Below, one piece after another: positions 1 through 7,173 of a stretch of DNA of 7,249 nt (the first letter of the stretch is position 1; the number at the start of each line of letters is the position of its first letter). The DNA lies in NCBI GenBank assembly GCA_020059425.1, contig JAGVCD010000277.1:1-7249 (forward strand), in the 5' to 3' direction. A program made the position numbers and the translations under genes. The notes below the pieces were generated by a model that had not been told where the DNA came from, ran no database searches, and saw only the letters and a list, made by a program, of their open reading frames with translations. Source of the stretch: Chamaesiphon sp. (GTDB taxonomy: Bacteria; Cyanobacteriota; Cyanobacteriia; Cyanobacteriales; Chamaesiphonaceae).

Positions 1-848
1 ACATTCTTGACGATCGTCGTGGCTGAGCATTTTAAGAGAGTGGCTAGCTTATCGATCGTATTGGTATCCGGAGTGGCGACTTGCTCTAATTTAGTGAAAG
101 GCGAAGCAACAGCATTAGCCTCTACCGATACCGCTTTTTCTACATTGGCAGCGTACTGACCATCCTCGGTGTACAACACATCATCTTCTCCCGCAGCAGC
201 CAGCACCATAAATTCTTGAGAACCAGAACCACCAATCGCGCCAGAGTCAGCATCCACCGCCCGGAAAGCCAGTCCACAGCGGCGCAGAATATTGCAATAA
301 GCTTGGTGCATGTCCTGATAGGTCTCTTTCAGGCTCTCTTCGTTGGCATGGAAGGAATAGGCATCTTTCATGATGAATTCTCGCCCGCGCATTAAGCCAA
401 AACGAGGTCGAATTTCGTCCCGAAATTTGCTTTGTATTTGGTACAGATTTTGGGGAAGTTGGCGGTAGGAGCGAATTAAATCTCTGGCTACAGCAGTGAT
501 CACTTCTTCGTGGGTGGGACCGAGGGCGACCTGGCGCTGCTGGCGATCGGTAAAGGCAAACATAATACCCTCCGCTTGGGTATAAGTATCCCAGCGTCCA
601 GATTGTTGCCAGAGTTCGGCGGGTTGCAGCTGGGGCAGCAGGCATTCTTGGGCACCAGTGGCATCCATTTCTTCTTTGACGATCTGGCGAACTTTATTGA
701 GCACCCGTAACATTAAGGGCAGGTAAGCATAGAGTCCGCTGCCGATGCGGCGAATGTAGCCAGCTCGGAGCAACAACTTGTGGCTGGGGATTTCGGCTTC
801 GGCGGGTTCTTCCCGTAAAGTGACAAATAAGCTCTGAGAAAGTCGCAT
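1..848 (-). CDS. proS: Prolyl-tRNA synthetase (ProRS), N-terminal part, cut by the left edge
   Basis: This class II aminoacyl-tRNA synthetase charges tRNA-Pro with proline in the cytoplasm. The frame is open from the ATG at 848-846 to the window edge, giving 282 whole codons, about half of the roughly 600 residues usual for bacterial ProRS. The protein begins [15 protein letters not shown] and continues with the family's [18 protein letters not shown] segment (about residues 29-45). The TxE loop is PTHEE (about 111-115). Class II motif 2 is [17 protein letters not shown] (about 142-158), followed by [14 protein letters not shown] (about 206-213) is also typical. From about residue 225 the sequence enters the editing (INS, YbaK-like) insertion, with CSATTIVKN near the edge. 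Class II motif 3 lies outside the window. No clear Shine-Dalgarno precedes the ATG. It is divergent from the gene at 1026. Identification is secure. Confidence 0.96.
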   Translation of the reverse strand, partial: MRLSQSLFVTLREEPAEAEIPSHKLLLRAGYIRRIGSGLYAYLPLMLRVLNKVRQIVKEEMDATGAQECLLPQLQPAELWQQSGRWDTYTQAEGIMFAFTDRQQRQVALGPTHEEVITAVARDLIRSYRQLPQNLYQIQSKFRDEIRPRFGLMRGREFIMKDAYSFHANEESLKETYQDMHQAYCNILRRCGLAFRAVDADSGAIGGSGSQEFMVLAAAGEDDVLYTEDGQYAANVEKAVSVEANAVASPFTKLEQVATPDTNTIDKLATLLKCSATTIVKN

Positions 849-876
849 GGTGCCTGATTCAAATAAACCGCAGTCC

Positions 877-882
877 ATTATA
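877..882 (-). promoter_or_regulatory. Candidate -10 element of proS
   Basis: Read on the minus strand, this is a perfect TATAAT. It lies 28 bp before the proS ATG, which would give a leader of about 20 nt. I see no good -35 element at the usual distance, so the call rests on the -10 match and its position alone. Confidence 0.35.
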
Positions 883-1025
883 AACTTTAAGGTCATGGCT
901 GACGGTGGCAATCAGCGGGAAATAATTGTCTGAGCGGTTATTTCTGGTTATTTACGTACAAATTAATCCTGATCGATCGTTTGAACGCCTGAAGATCTAA
1001 GTTAGAGATACTGAGGAAATAATTC

Positions 1026-1367
1026 ATGAAACGGCAAATAATTGGTTTGGTAATTGGGACAATCACTTTGACTGTTGGTTGGGCTGGTCAGGCAAAGGCT
1101 GATAGCTACGACAGCGAATTCAAAAAAGCTTTTTCGGCTAACTCTGGCGACATTTACGACAATGGCAGTCTTTTTAAGCAATTTAATACTTTAGTTGGTT
1201 TATCTTTTTCCGACCTAGAATATCGCAAAGATGCTCAAGCACTTAATGCGGTCTATCGCGAAGGTCTGCGTCGGCAAGTTGGGGTACCGATCGTTACCCA
1301 AGATTTAGCTGACCCTTTTGAGACTTCCATCCAAGTTAACCCGGGCTTGACTGGTGTTAATCGTTAG
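1026..1367 (+). CDS. Small exported protein of unknown function, 113 aa
   Basis: I do not recognise this protein. The start is well supported: GAGGA at 1013-1017 lies 8 nt before the ATG. Residues 1-25 form a classic Sec signal peptide, with a basic n-region (MKRQ), a hydrophobic core (IIGLVIGTITLTVGWA) and an AKA cleavage site before D26. The mature protein of about 88 residues would therefore lie in the periplasm or thylakoid lumen. It has no cysteines and no second membrane segment. The mature part is polar and probably helical in the middle (FSDLEYRKDAQALNAVYREGL, about residues 58-78), and it ends in a proline- and glycine-containing tail. It is convergent with the psaK pair and shares its terminator, and nothing in the sequence ties it functionally to its neighbours. 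It is probably a lineage-conserved cyanobacterial protein, but I infer this only from its good start, signal peptide and terminator. Confidence 0.8.
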   Translation: MKRQIIGLVIGTITLTVGWAGQAKADSYDSEFKKAFSANSGDIYDNGSLFKQFNTLVGLSFSDLEYRKDAQALNAVYREGLRRQVGVPIVTQDLADPFETSIQVNPGLTGVNR

Positions 1368-1384
1368 AAAGTATTAAATTCACC

Positions 1385-1421
1385 AAAAAGCCGCATCTTA
1401 AACTTTAAGATGCGGCTTTTT
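1385..1421. terminator. Bidirectional intrinsic terminator between convergent genes
   Basis: Two 18-nt arms (1385-1402 and 1404-1421) are perfectly complementary around a single central base. The working hairpin is probably AAGCCGCATCTTA paired with TAAGATGCGGCTT around a 5-nt loop. T-runs follow on both strands (five T each). It lies 17 nt after the stop of the gene at 1026-1367 and 20 nt after the stop of the minus-strand psaK, so it can end transcripts from both sides. Confidence 0.93.
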
Positions 1422-1441
1422 ATGATCCATTTTCTGATGTT

Positions 1442-1681
1442 TTAAATAATACCTTGGCTAGTTAAGCCCAGAATTGCACCGGCTCCTAGCACATGGCCGA
1501 AGCAGGTGCCACCAATAATTTGAGCGACACTAATACCGCCCAGTTGCGGACCAACTTTTAGCTTGGAACCAGTGACGGCAGCCAATACACCCAAAACATT
1601 GGCAACAACCATAACGATCGCCACAGTGGGAGACCAAGCTTGGCTCAGGGGAGCGGTGGCTACTAAAATATTACTAAACAT
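1442..1681 (-). CDS. psaK: Photosystem I subunit PsaK, short divergent paralog, 79 aa
   Basis: PsaK is a small thylakoid membrane protein at the edge of photosystem I with two transmembrane helices. It binds antenna chlorophyll and, in cyanobacteria, helps couple phycobilisome energy to PSI. Helix 1 is around residues 16-36 (WSPTVAIVMVVANVLGVLAA) and helix 2 around 55-75, carrying the family signature CFGHVLGAGAILGL. The start has AAGGA 9 nt upstream (1691-1695). The protein is 9 residues shorter than the neighbouring PsaK. Its loop between the helices lacks the GRxxI and PDLP stretch seen in the neighbour and is replaced by TGSKLKVGPQLGG. It lies 53 nt downstream of the other psaK on the same strand, probably co-transcribed, and ends at the shared terminator. 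Family assignment is firm. Which of the known PsaK types (such as PsaK1 or PsaK2) it matches cannot be settled by eye. Confidence 0.92.
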   Translation of the reverse strand: MFSNILVATAPLSQAWSPTVAIVMVVANVLGVLAAVTGSKLKVGPQLGGISVAQIIGGTCFGHVLGAGAILGLTSQGII

Positions 1682-1712
1682 GATTTATTTTCCTTACAGA
1701 TAAACTACAAAA

Positions 1713-1737
1713 TAGCTAGGTTAAACAAAACTAGCTA
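1713..1737. repeat. Short AT-rich inverted repeat between the two psaK genes
   Basis: TAGCTAG (1713-1719) and CTAGCTA (1731-1737) are perfect inverted copies around an 11-nt spacer. The repeat overlaps the stop codon of the upstream psaK. The stem is weak and only TTTTG follows on the minus strand, so a leaky terminator or an mRNA processing site is possible but not shown. Confidence 0.35.
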
Positions 1738-2001
1738 AATAACACCAGCATTGGTTAAACCCAATATTAAACCGACTCCCAAAATGTGGCCAAAACTTAA
1801 AGTTGCCAGTAATTCTGGCAAGTTAAAGTTACGGAACAAATCGGGTTTACCCAGCGGTAGATCTGGGCCACCGCCAGGATGTTGGATAGCAAACCGGCCA
1901 ATGGCTACTGCAAACAAATTGCAGACTACCATAACCAGGGCGGTACCAAAACTCCAGGGTTCAGTGTGGGGAATCGCTGCAATGATCAGATGATGCAACA
2001 A
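1735..2001 (-). CDS. psaK: Photosystem I subunit PsaK, canonical-length paralog, 88 aa, TTG start
   Basis: This is a second PsaK, a two-helix membrane subunit on the outer edge of photosystem I. Helix 1 is around residues 16-36 (WSFGTALVMVVCNLFAVAIG). It is followed by the conserved GRFAIQHP segment and a PDLP-containing loop. Helix 2 carries SFGHILGVGLILGL near residues 69-82. The start must be non-AUG: an in-frame TGA sits two codons upstream (2005-2007), and the only plausible starts are TTG at 2001 or TTG at 1998. GGGAG (minus strand, 2009-2013) lies 7 nt before the first and 10 nt before the second, favouring 2001. The gene begins 91 nt after the stop of the receiver-GGDEF-EAL gene, in the same direction, and is followed by the shorter psaK. 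It probably has its own promoter in that gap. Confidence 0.93.
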   Translation of the reverse strand: MLHHLIIAAIPHTEPWSFGTALVMVVCNLFAVAIGRFAIQHPGGGPDLPLGKPDLFRNFNLPELLATLSFGHILGVGLILGLTNAGVI

Positions 2002-2008
2002 ATTTCAG

Positions 2009-2013
2009 CTCCC
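2009..2013 (-). promoter_or_regulatory. Shine-Dalgarno that fixes the TTG start of psaK
   Basis: GGGAG on the minus strand stands 7 nt before TTG 2001-1999. It is the only good ribosome-binding match in the gap, and the in-frame TGA at 2007-2005 excludes any earlier start. Confidence 0.6.
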
Positions 2014-2031
2014 AATAATAATTACAGGAGA

Positions 2032-2060
2032 ATTATTCAGCAATATTTGGGCTTCAGCAA
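2032..2060 (-). promoter_or_regulatory. Candidate promoter of the psaK pair
   Basis: On the minus strand, TTGCTG (2060-2055) is separated by 17 bp from AATAAT (2037-2032). The -10 matches the consensus at 5 of 6 positions and the -35 at 3 of 6. Transcription would begin near 2025, leaving a leader of about 25 nt containing the GGGAG site. Two direct copies of TTGCTGAA (2060-2053 and 2043-2036) overlap these elements and could be an operator. I saw no clear RpaB-type HLR1 site. Confidence 0.3.
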
Positions 2061-2092
2061 CATTTCGTCTCAAGATTTAACACAAACCAATA

Positions 2093-3901
2093 TTACTTGA
2101 GCATCACGACGGTGTTATTTTTGAGGGCTTTCACCAGATCAGTAGTCTCGATTACTGGCGCACACAAAGCTCCTTGGCCAAAGCGACAGCCCAATTCTCG
2201 TAACTGGCTCAGTTGAGACTGATGCTCAATACCCGTAACTGTCACGCTGGTATCTAACGTTTGAGCCATTTTAATGATCGCCTGTAAAATTCCGGCGCTG
2301 CGGGGATGGAGAGTAGCTGATTGCAGAAACGTTCGATCGATCTTGATGTTGTCCACCACAATTTGATGCAAATTTTGCAAGGAAGAAGATTCTGAGCCAA
2401 AGTTATCAATGTTTATCTGAAATTTATGAGTTCGCAGATGTTTAATAATGTCGGCAGCAGCTGGATTTTGGGAGATGGCATCTTCGGTAATATCTAAACC
2501 CAATCGTTGCGGAGCAATGGCAAAGTGGGTTAATAATTGCTCAATTTCTTTCAGTAAGTAAGGGTAGGAAAACTGTTTTACTGATAAAGGTACCTGGATC
2601 GTAATATTGTCTAAGCCCGCTTGCTCTAAAATTTGTAATTGCTGGCAAGCCTGCCGGAGCATGGTCAGTCCCAATTGAATACTTAGCCCTGTTTCTTCCA
2701 TATAAGGTAAAAATTCGGCGCTGGGCATGAGACCACGTTGTGGATGATGCCAAGTAACCTGAGATTCTAGGCTATGAATATGGCCAGTCTGCAGATCAAC
2801 AATTGGTTGATAAGAAACCACCATCTCTCTTTTGACTAAGGAATAATATAAATCTTGGTGAATTTGTAGCCGCTCTTGAACATCTTCTTGCATTTGAATA
2901 TCAAAAGAATGATAGCGCCCTGGCCCGATCGCCTTCGCCCGTTGCATCGCAGTGTTGGCATCTTGAATAATCTGTTCGGCTTGCTCGTAACGAGGGTGGT
3001 CAAGAGCTAAGCCTAAACTAGCTGTCACAAATATATTGCGATCATCAATCTTAAACGGCCCTTGAAATGCTCCTAAAATCTCACTAGCTAATTGTTTTAT
3101 TTCTACTAAGCTAGAAACATTTTTGCGCACAAAACAAAACTCATCGGCACCCAAACGAGCCAGAAAATCAGTGGGTTGCAATAAATTTTTCAATCGATCG
3201 GCGATCGCTACCAACAGTTTATTTCCTACCTCATAGCCCCAAGAACTATTGATAAGTCGAAAATCATCACAATCCAAATAAAATATGGCAGCTTGAGCAG
3301 CATCAGCTCTCCCTCGAATTACCTTTTGCAGTTGCCGCAGCAGTGCTGCCCGACTAGACAAGTGAGTGAGGGCATCTTGATAGATCATTTGCTGCAATTG
3401 AGCAGTCCGCTCTTGCACCTCTTCATCCAGCATTTTATTGAAATTTTCCAAATGTTCATTGCCCGCTTGTACGCGTTCGCACAAACCTTGAATATTTTGA
3501 TATTGCTGACTAATCCGCACCATGGATCTAGTCCGAGCGCGTAACTCTAATCCATTGACCGGCTTACTAATAAAATCATTAGCACCGGCTTCCATACATT
3601 TAACCAAGTCGTCTTTGCCATTGAGAGCCGTCACCATGATGATCGGAATATGTTGCCACTGGGCATGTTGCTTCACCCGCCGACAGAAATCGATTCCATC
3701 CATATTCGGCATCATGACATCTAGCAAAATTACATCAGGCTGCATCGTCGCTAATCGATCGAGACCCTGTTGGCCGCTAGCTGCATAACTTAGTTGATAA
3801 TTATCCTGATACAACAGAGCTTCAATAACATCAAAATTATCCGGTTCGTCGTCAATTACTAATATTTGGGGTTGGGCAGCCAATTCAAGAAGTGCGCTCA
3901 T
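2093..3901 (-). CDS. Response regulator with receiver, degenerate GGDEF and degenerate EAL domains, 602 aa
   Basis: This is a cytosolic two-component output protein of the cyclic di-GMP family, with no membrane segment. The receiver (about residues 11-128) is intact: acidic D17, D18, E19, phospho-acceptor D61 (ILLDVMMP), T91 and K113. A helical, probably coiled-coil linker follows (about 130-175). The GGDEF domain (about 176-335) reads GADEF at 251-255. Its substrate region has Y223 and N227 where active enzymes have the His of GH and the Asp of GD, and the I-site Arg is Q242. In the EAL domain (about 350-595) the signature is ESQ (379-381). The usual Asn is P438, the second Asp of the DDFG motif is N500, and the first Glu of EGVE is T556. 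E473, D499, K520, E559 and Q576 remain. Neither cyclase nor phosphodiesterase activity is therefore expected; ligand sensing or scaffolding is likelier. It lies 104 nt after a paralogous receiver gene. Confidence 0.93.
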   Translation of the reverse strand: MSALLELAAQPQILVIDDEPDNFDVIEALLYQDNYQLSYAASGQQGLDRLATMQPDVILLDVMMPNMDGIDFCRRVKQHAQWQHIPIIMVTALNGKDDLVKCMEAGANDFISKPVNGLELRARTRSMVRISQQYQNIQGLCERVQAGNEHLENFNKMLDEEVQERTAQLQQMIYQDALTHLSSRAALLRQLQKVIRGRADAAQAAIFYLDCDDFRLINSSWGYEVGNKLLVAIADRLKNLLQPTDFLARLGADEFCFVRKNVSSLVEIKQLASEILGAFQGPFKIDDRNIFVTASLGLALDHPRYEQAEQIIQDANTAMQRAKAIGPGRYHSFDIQMQEDVQERLQIHQDLYYSLVKREMVVSYQPIVDLQTGHIHSLESQVTWHHPQRGLMPSAEFLPYMEETGLSIQLGLTMLRQACQQLQILEQAGLDNITIQVPLSVKQFSYPYLLKEIEQLLTHFAIAPQRLGLDITEDAISQNPAAADIIKHLRTHKFQINIDNFGSESSSLQNLHQIVVDNIKIDRTFLQSATLHPRSAGILQAIIKMAQTLDTSVTVTGIEHQSQLSQLRELGCRFGQGALCAPVIETTDLVKALKNNTVVMLK

Positions 3902-4005
3902 GGGTGTTACTTATCGTAAAAAGTGGTAGATAATTATTTGAAATCAGCTGTCTAAGGTAGTTGTGCTGTGAATATTAACTTCTGGATTAGTAGTCTTCTG
4001 CTAAT

Positions 4006-4575
4006 TTATGTATAGCAAGGCAACTGCGATTCTGGAACTATTGATCGCTCCGGTCTGATTTTTTGAGTTTGCTGAATAGGCAATAAATGGAGAGATAAAT
4101 CATTCGACTGAGCTGAATCAACAAACCGGGACTGACAAGATGCCAACTGCTCGTTCAGATTTTGAATCGTTTGGTACTGTTGGCTCATCTTGACCATCAA
4201 TCGTACTCGGGTACGTAGTTCTAAGCCAGTCAATGGTTTACTAATTAAATCATCGGCGTTACTACTCAAACATTTAGCTAAATCTTTTTTGTTGTTGAGA
4301 GCCGTGACCATCAGCACTGGAATATTTTGCCACTGAGCATTTTGCTTAATCCAACGACATACTTCAATGCCATCAATCTCCGGCATCATGACATCTAACA
4401 AAATTACGTCTGGCTGAATGGCAGCAATTTGGGCAAAACATTGTTGACCACTAGCTGTATAGTGTAATAGATAGCTTTCTTTGTGTAAAAGAGCTTCAAT
4501 AACTTCAAAATTAGCTAACTCATCATCGATAACCAATATTTTGGGTTGTATATTCAATTCACTTCGTACATCCAT
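4006..4575 (-). CDS. Stand-alone receiver-domain response regulator, 189 aa
   Basis: This protein has a CheY-like receiver (about residues 11-128) with D17, D18, E19, phospho-acceptor D61, T91 and K113 all present. A helical stretch follows (RLMVKMSQQYQTIQNLNEQL) and then a polar tail of about 45 residues with no recognisable output domain. Residues 11-140 match the neighbouring receiver-GGDEF-EAL protein at 84 of 130 positions without a gap, so the two arose by duplication. I chose ATG 4575 although the frame extends to a TTG at 4587, because from the ATG the spacing to the DDE motif is identical to the paralog. Neither start has a good Shine-Dalgarno. The gene precedes the larger regulator by 104 nt on the same strand and may be co-transcribed. 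It could act as a phosphate sink, a competitor or a partner for the same histidine kinase. No kinase gene is in the window. Confidence 0.88.
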   Translation of the reverse strand: MDVRSELNIQPKILVIDDELANFEVIEALLHKESYLLHYTASGQQCFAQIAAIQPDVILLDVMMPEIDGIEVCRWIKQNAQWQNIPVLMVTALNNKKDLAKCLSSNADDLISKPLTGLELRTRVRLMVKMSQQYQTIQNLNEQLASCQSRFVDSAQSNDLSLHLLPIQQTQKIRPERSIVPESQLPCYT

Positions 4576-4811
4576 GCTGACTACCAATAAGGTTTAGGAG
4601 AAGCTTCAACCAAGTGCTGGAGCTGAGGGTTGCACACTCACATCCATAATTCCCATAAAAGCATGAGATATTTACACCAATAATGGAGTCTTAGGCGCTA
4701 ATTAAGTCCTAAATGTATAATAAACCGGTCAAGAAAAATTTTAGTAATGCTGATTCTGGCATAGGTTTGACAGTAACTGCAATACTATCTGAGAACTAGA
4801 AGTTGGTCTGG

Positions 4812-4928
4812 GTGAAAGAAGATTTTTTCGGCAAGACCGATCGAGCCAAAGTTGCTTCTACAAATCCAGCCAGAGATGGCACCTTCAGTGGTAATCTGGA
4901 GGAAGCATTTCAAAATGTTAAGACCTAG
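4812..4928 (+). CDS. Doubtful short open frame, 38 aa, in the atpB leader
   Basis: A GTG-started frame encodes a polar peptide beginning VKEDFFGKTDRAKVAS and ending AFQNVKT. An in-frame TTG lies 9 nt earlier (4803-4805), just after a TAG that closes the frame. The composition looks protein-like (charged residues with G, N and S turns), which is why I note it. There is no Shine-Dalgarno, no ATG and no family I recognise. It overlaps a second frame (TTG at 4852, stop at 5040) that has an internal ATG at 4915 preceded by GGAGGA (4898-4903) and is equally unsupported. These could be a leader peptide, a gene remnant or chance. Confidence 0.15.
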   Translation: MKEDFFGKTDRAKVASTNPARDGTFSGNLEEAFQNVKT

Positions 4929-4947
4929 TCGAAAGATTTGGGTCTAT

Positions 4948-5127
4948 GCTCCGTCATTTAAGGACGGCTCTAACTTAAAATTAGCTTCAAGTCGCCATGG
5001 GGCATCGGGAGACTTTAAACCGGACGTGGAGAGAAGATAGAAAACTACTATTGCCAGTGGCGACACTGTGTGGATGGTGGCACATCTCCGTGAAGCGTCA
5101 ATAATCACTGCTCCTTCATTTAGGATC
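4948..5127 (+). repeat. Imperfect direct repeat pair in the atpB leader
   Basis: GCTCCGTCATTTAAGGAC (4948-4965) recurs as GCTCCTTCATTTAGGATC (5110-5127), with one substitution in the first half and one missing A. The copies are 162 bp apart. They could be protein-binding sites, remnants of a duplication or coincidence. Confidence 0.3.
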
Positions 5128-5162
5128 GTGAGTATGCCAACCTTATTCGTAATACACCTTAA

Positions 5163-6623
<1,461 letters not shown>

Positions 6624-6631
6624 TTATTCTG

Positions 6632-6660
6632 GCGGTTAGGATTTGATTGATCCTAACCGC
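6632..6660 (+). repeat. Perfect 11-bp hairpin between atpB and atpE
   Basis: GCGGTTAGGAT (6632-6642) and ATCCTAACCGC (6650-6660) are exact inverted copies around a 7-nt loop. The right arm is followed by TGTGCTCTGAC, not a T-run, so it is not a normal intrinsic terminator. It begins 8 nt after the atpB stop. Likely roles are protecting the atpB mRNA 3' end, marking a processing site, or lowering atpE expression relative to atpB. Confidence 0.75.
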
Positions 6661-6699
6661 TGTGCTCTGACATTTTATTTAAACTAACTAACTACAAAT

Positions 6700-7095
6700 A
6701 TGTCTTTAACTGTACGTGTAATTGCCCCGGATAAAACCGTGTGGGATGCAGTCGCCGATGAGGTGATTTTGCCCAGCACCACAGGTCAGGTGGGAATTTT
6801 AACTGGCCACGCTCCTTTGATTACCGCTCTTGATACTGCTGTCATGCAGGTGCGCTCGGGTAAAGATAAGTGGGTGAAAATTGCTCTGATGGGTGGTTTT
6901 GCGGAGATTGATGACAACGAAGTGACTGTACTAGTCAACTCGGCAGAGTTGGGTTCTAGTATTGATGCGGCTGCGGCCAAGACGGCTTTGGCTACGGCTG
7001 AGCAGGAAGCTGGCAAGGCGACTACCAAGCAAGATAAGCTAAAAACTAGTCAGTTGGTTAAAAAGGCTCGGGCTCGTGTGCAAGCGGCTGGTTAA
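6700..7095 (+). CDS. atpE: ATP synthase F1 subunit epsilon, 131 aa
   Basis: Epsilon binds the gamma stalk of F1 and helps couple rotation and restrain ATP hydrolysis. The gene is called atpE in cyanobacteria and plastids and atpC in most other bacteria. Residues 1 to about 85 form the N-terminal beta sandwich with typical motifs: LTVRVIAPDKTVWDAVADEV, LPSTTGQVGILTGHAPLITALDT (about residues 24-46) and the GGFAEIDDNEVTVL segment. Residues 86-131 form the C-terminal helical hairpin rich in Ala, Lys and Gln. The length is near the usual 130-140. No Shine-Dalgarno precedes the ATG. Instead the leader holds three tandem AACTA units overlapping by one base (6682-6694). The gene follows atpB by 76 nt, with a hairpin in the gap, and is followed by a strong terminator that closes the operon. 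Confidence 0.97.
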   Translation: MSLTVRVIAPDKTVWDAVADEVILPSTTGQVGILTGHAPLITALDTAVMQVRSGKDKWVKIALMGGFAEIDDNEVTVLVNSAELGSSIDAAAAKTALATAEQEAGKATTKQDKLKTSQLVKKARARVQAAG

Positions 7096-7118
7096 GAATT
7101 GATTGATGAGAATGTCCG

Positions 7119-7153
7119 ATCGGTAGTTGCTTCAGCAGCTACCGATTTTGTTT
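7119..7153 (+). terminator. Intrinsic terminator of the atpB-atpE operon
   Basis: A 12-bp stem (7119-7130 with 7135-7146, one G-T pair) encloses a TTCA loop and is followed by TTTGTTT. It starts 23 nt after the atpE stop. The minus-strand gene entering from the right edge ends just beyond it, so it may also help separate the convergent transcripts. Confidence 0.9.
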
Positions 7154-7173
7154 GTGCCCCAAAGTGTTTGTGG

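Noticed and set aside
247..645. 132-aa minus-strand open frame
   Set aside because: It lies entirely within proS in a different frame, and the proS frame carries the conserved synthetase motifs.
1751..2100. Two plus-strand frames over the 88-aa psaK
   Set aside because: They are antisense to psaK, basic and motif-free, while the minus-strand frame is a clear PsaK.
4576..4587. TTG at 4587 as start of the receiver gene (4 extra residues)
   Set aside because: The ATG at 4575 gives the same distance to the DDE motif as the paralog, and the TTG has no better ribosome-binding site.
4767..4788. Perfect TTGACA followed by TACTAT as an atpB promoter
   Set aside because: The spacing is only 10 bp, too short for a sigma-70 type promoter, and no -10 occurs at 16-18 bp.
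5055..5068. CAGTG-GCGA-CACTG hairpin as a structured RNA or riboswitch
   Set aside because: A 5-bp stem is expected by chance at this length, and I could not assemble a known riboswitch or small RNA around it.
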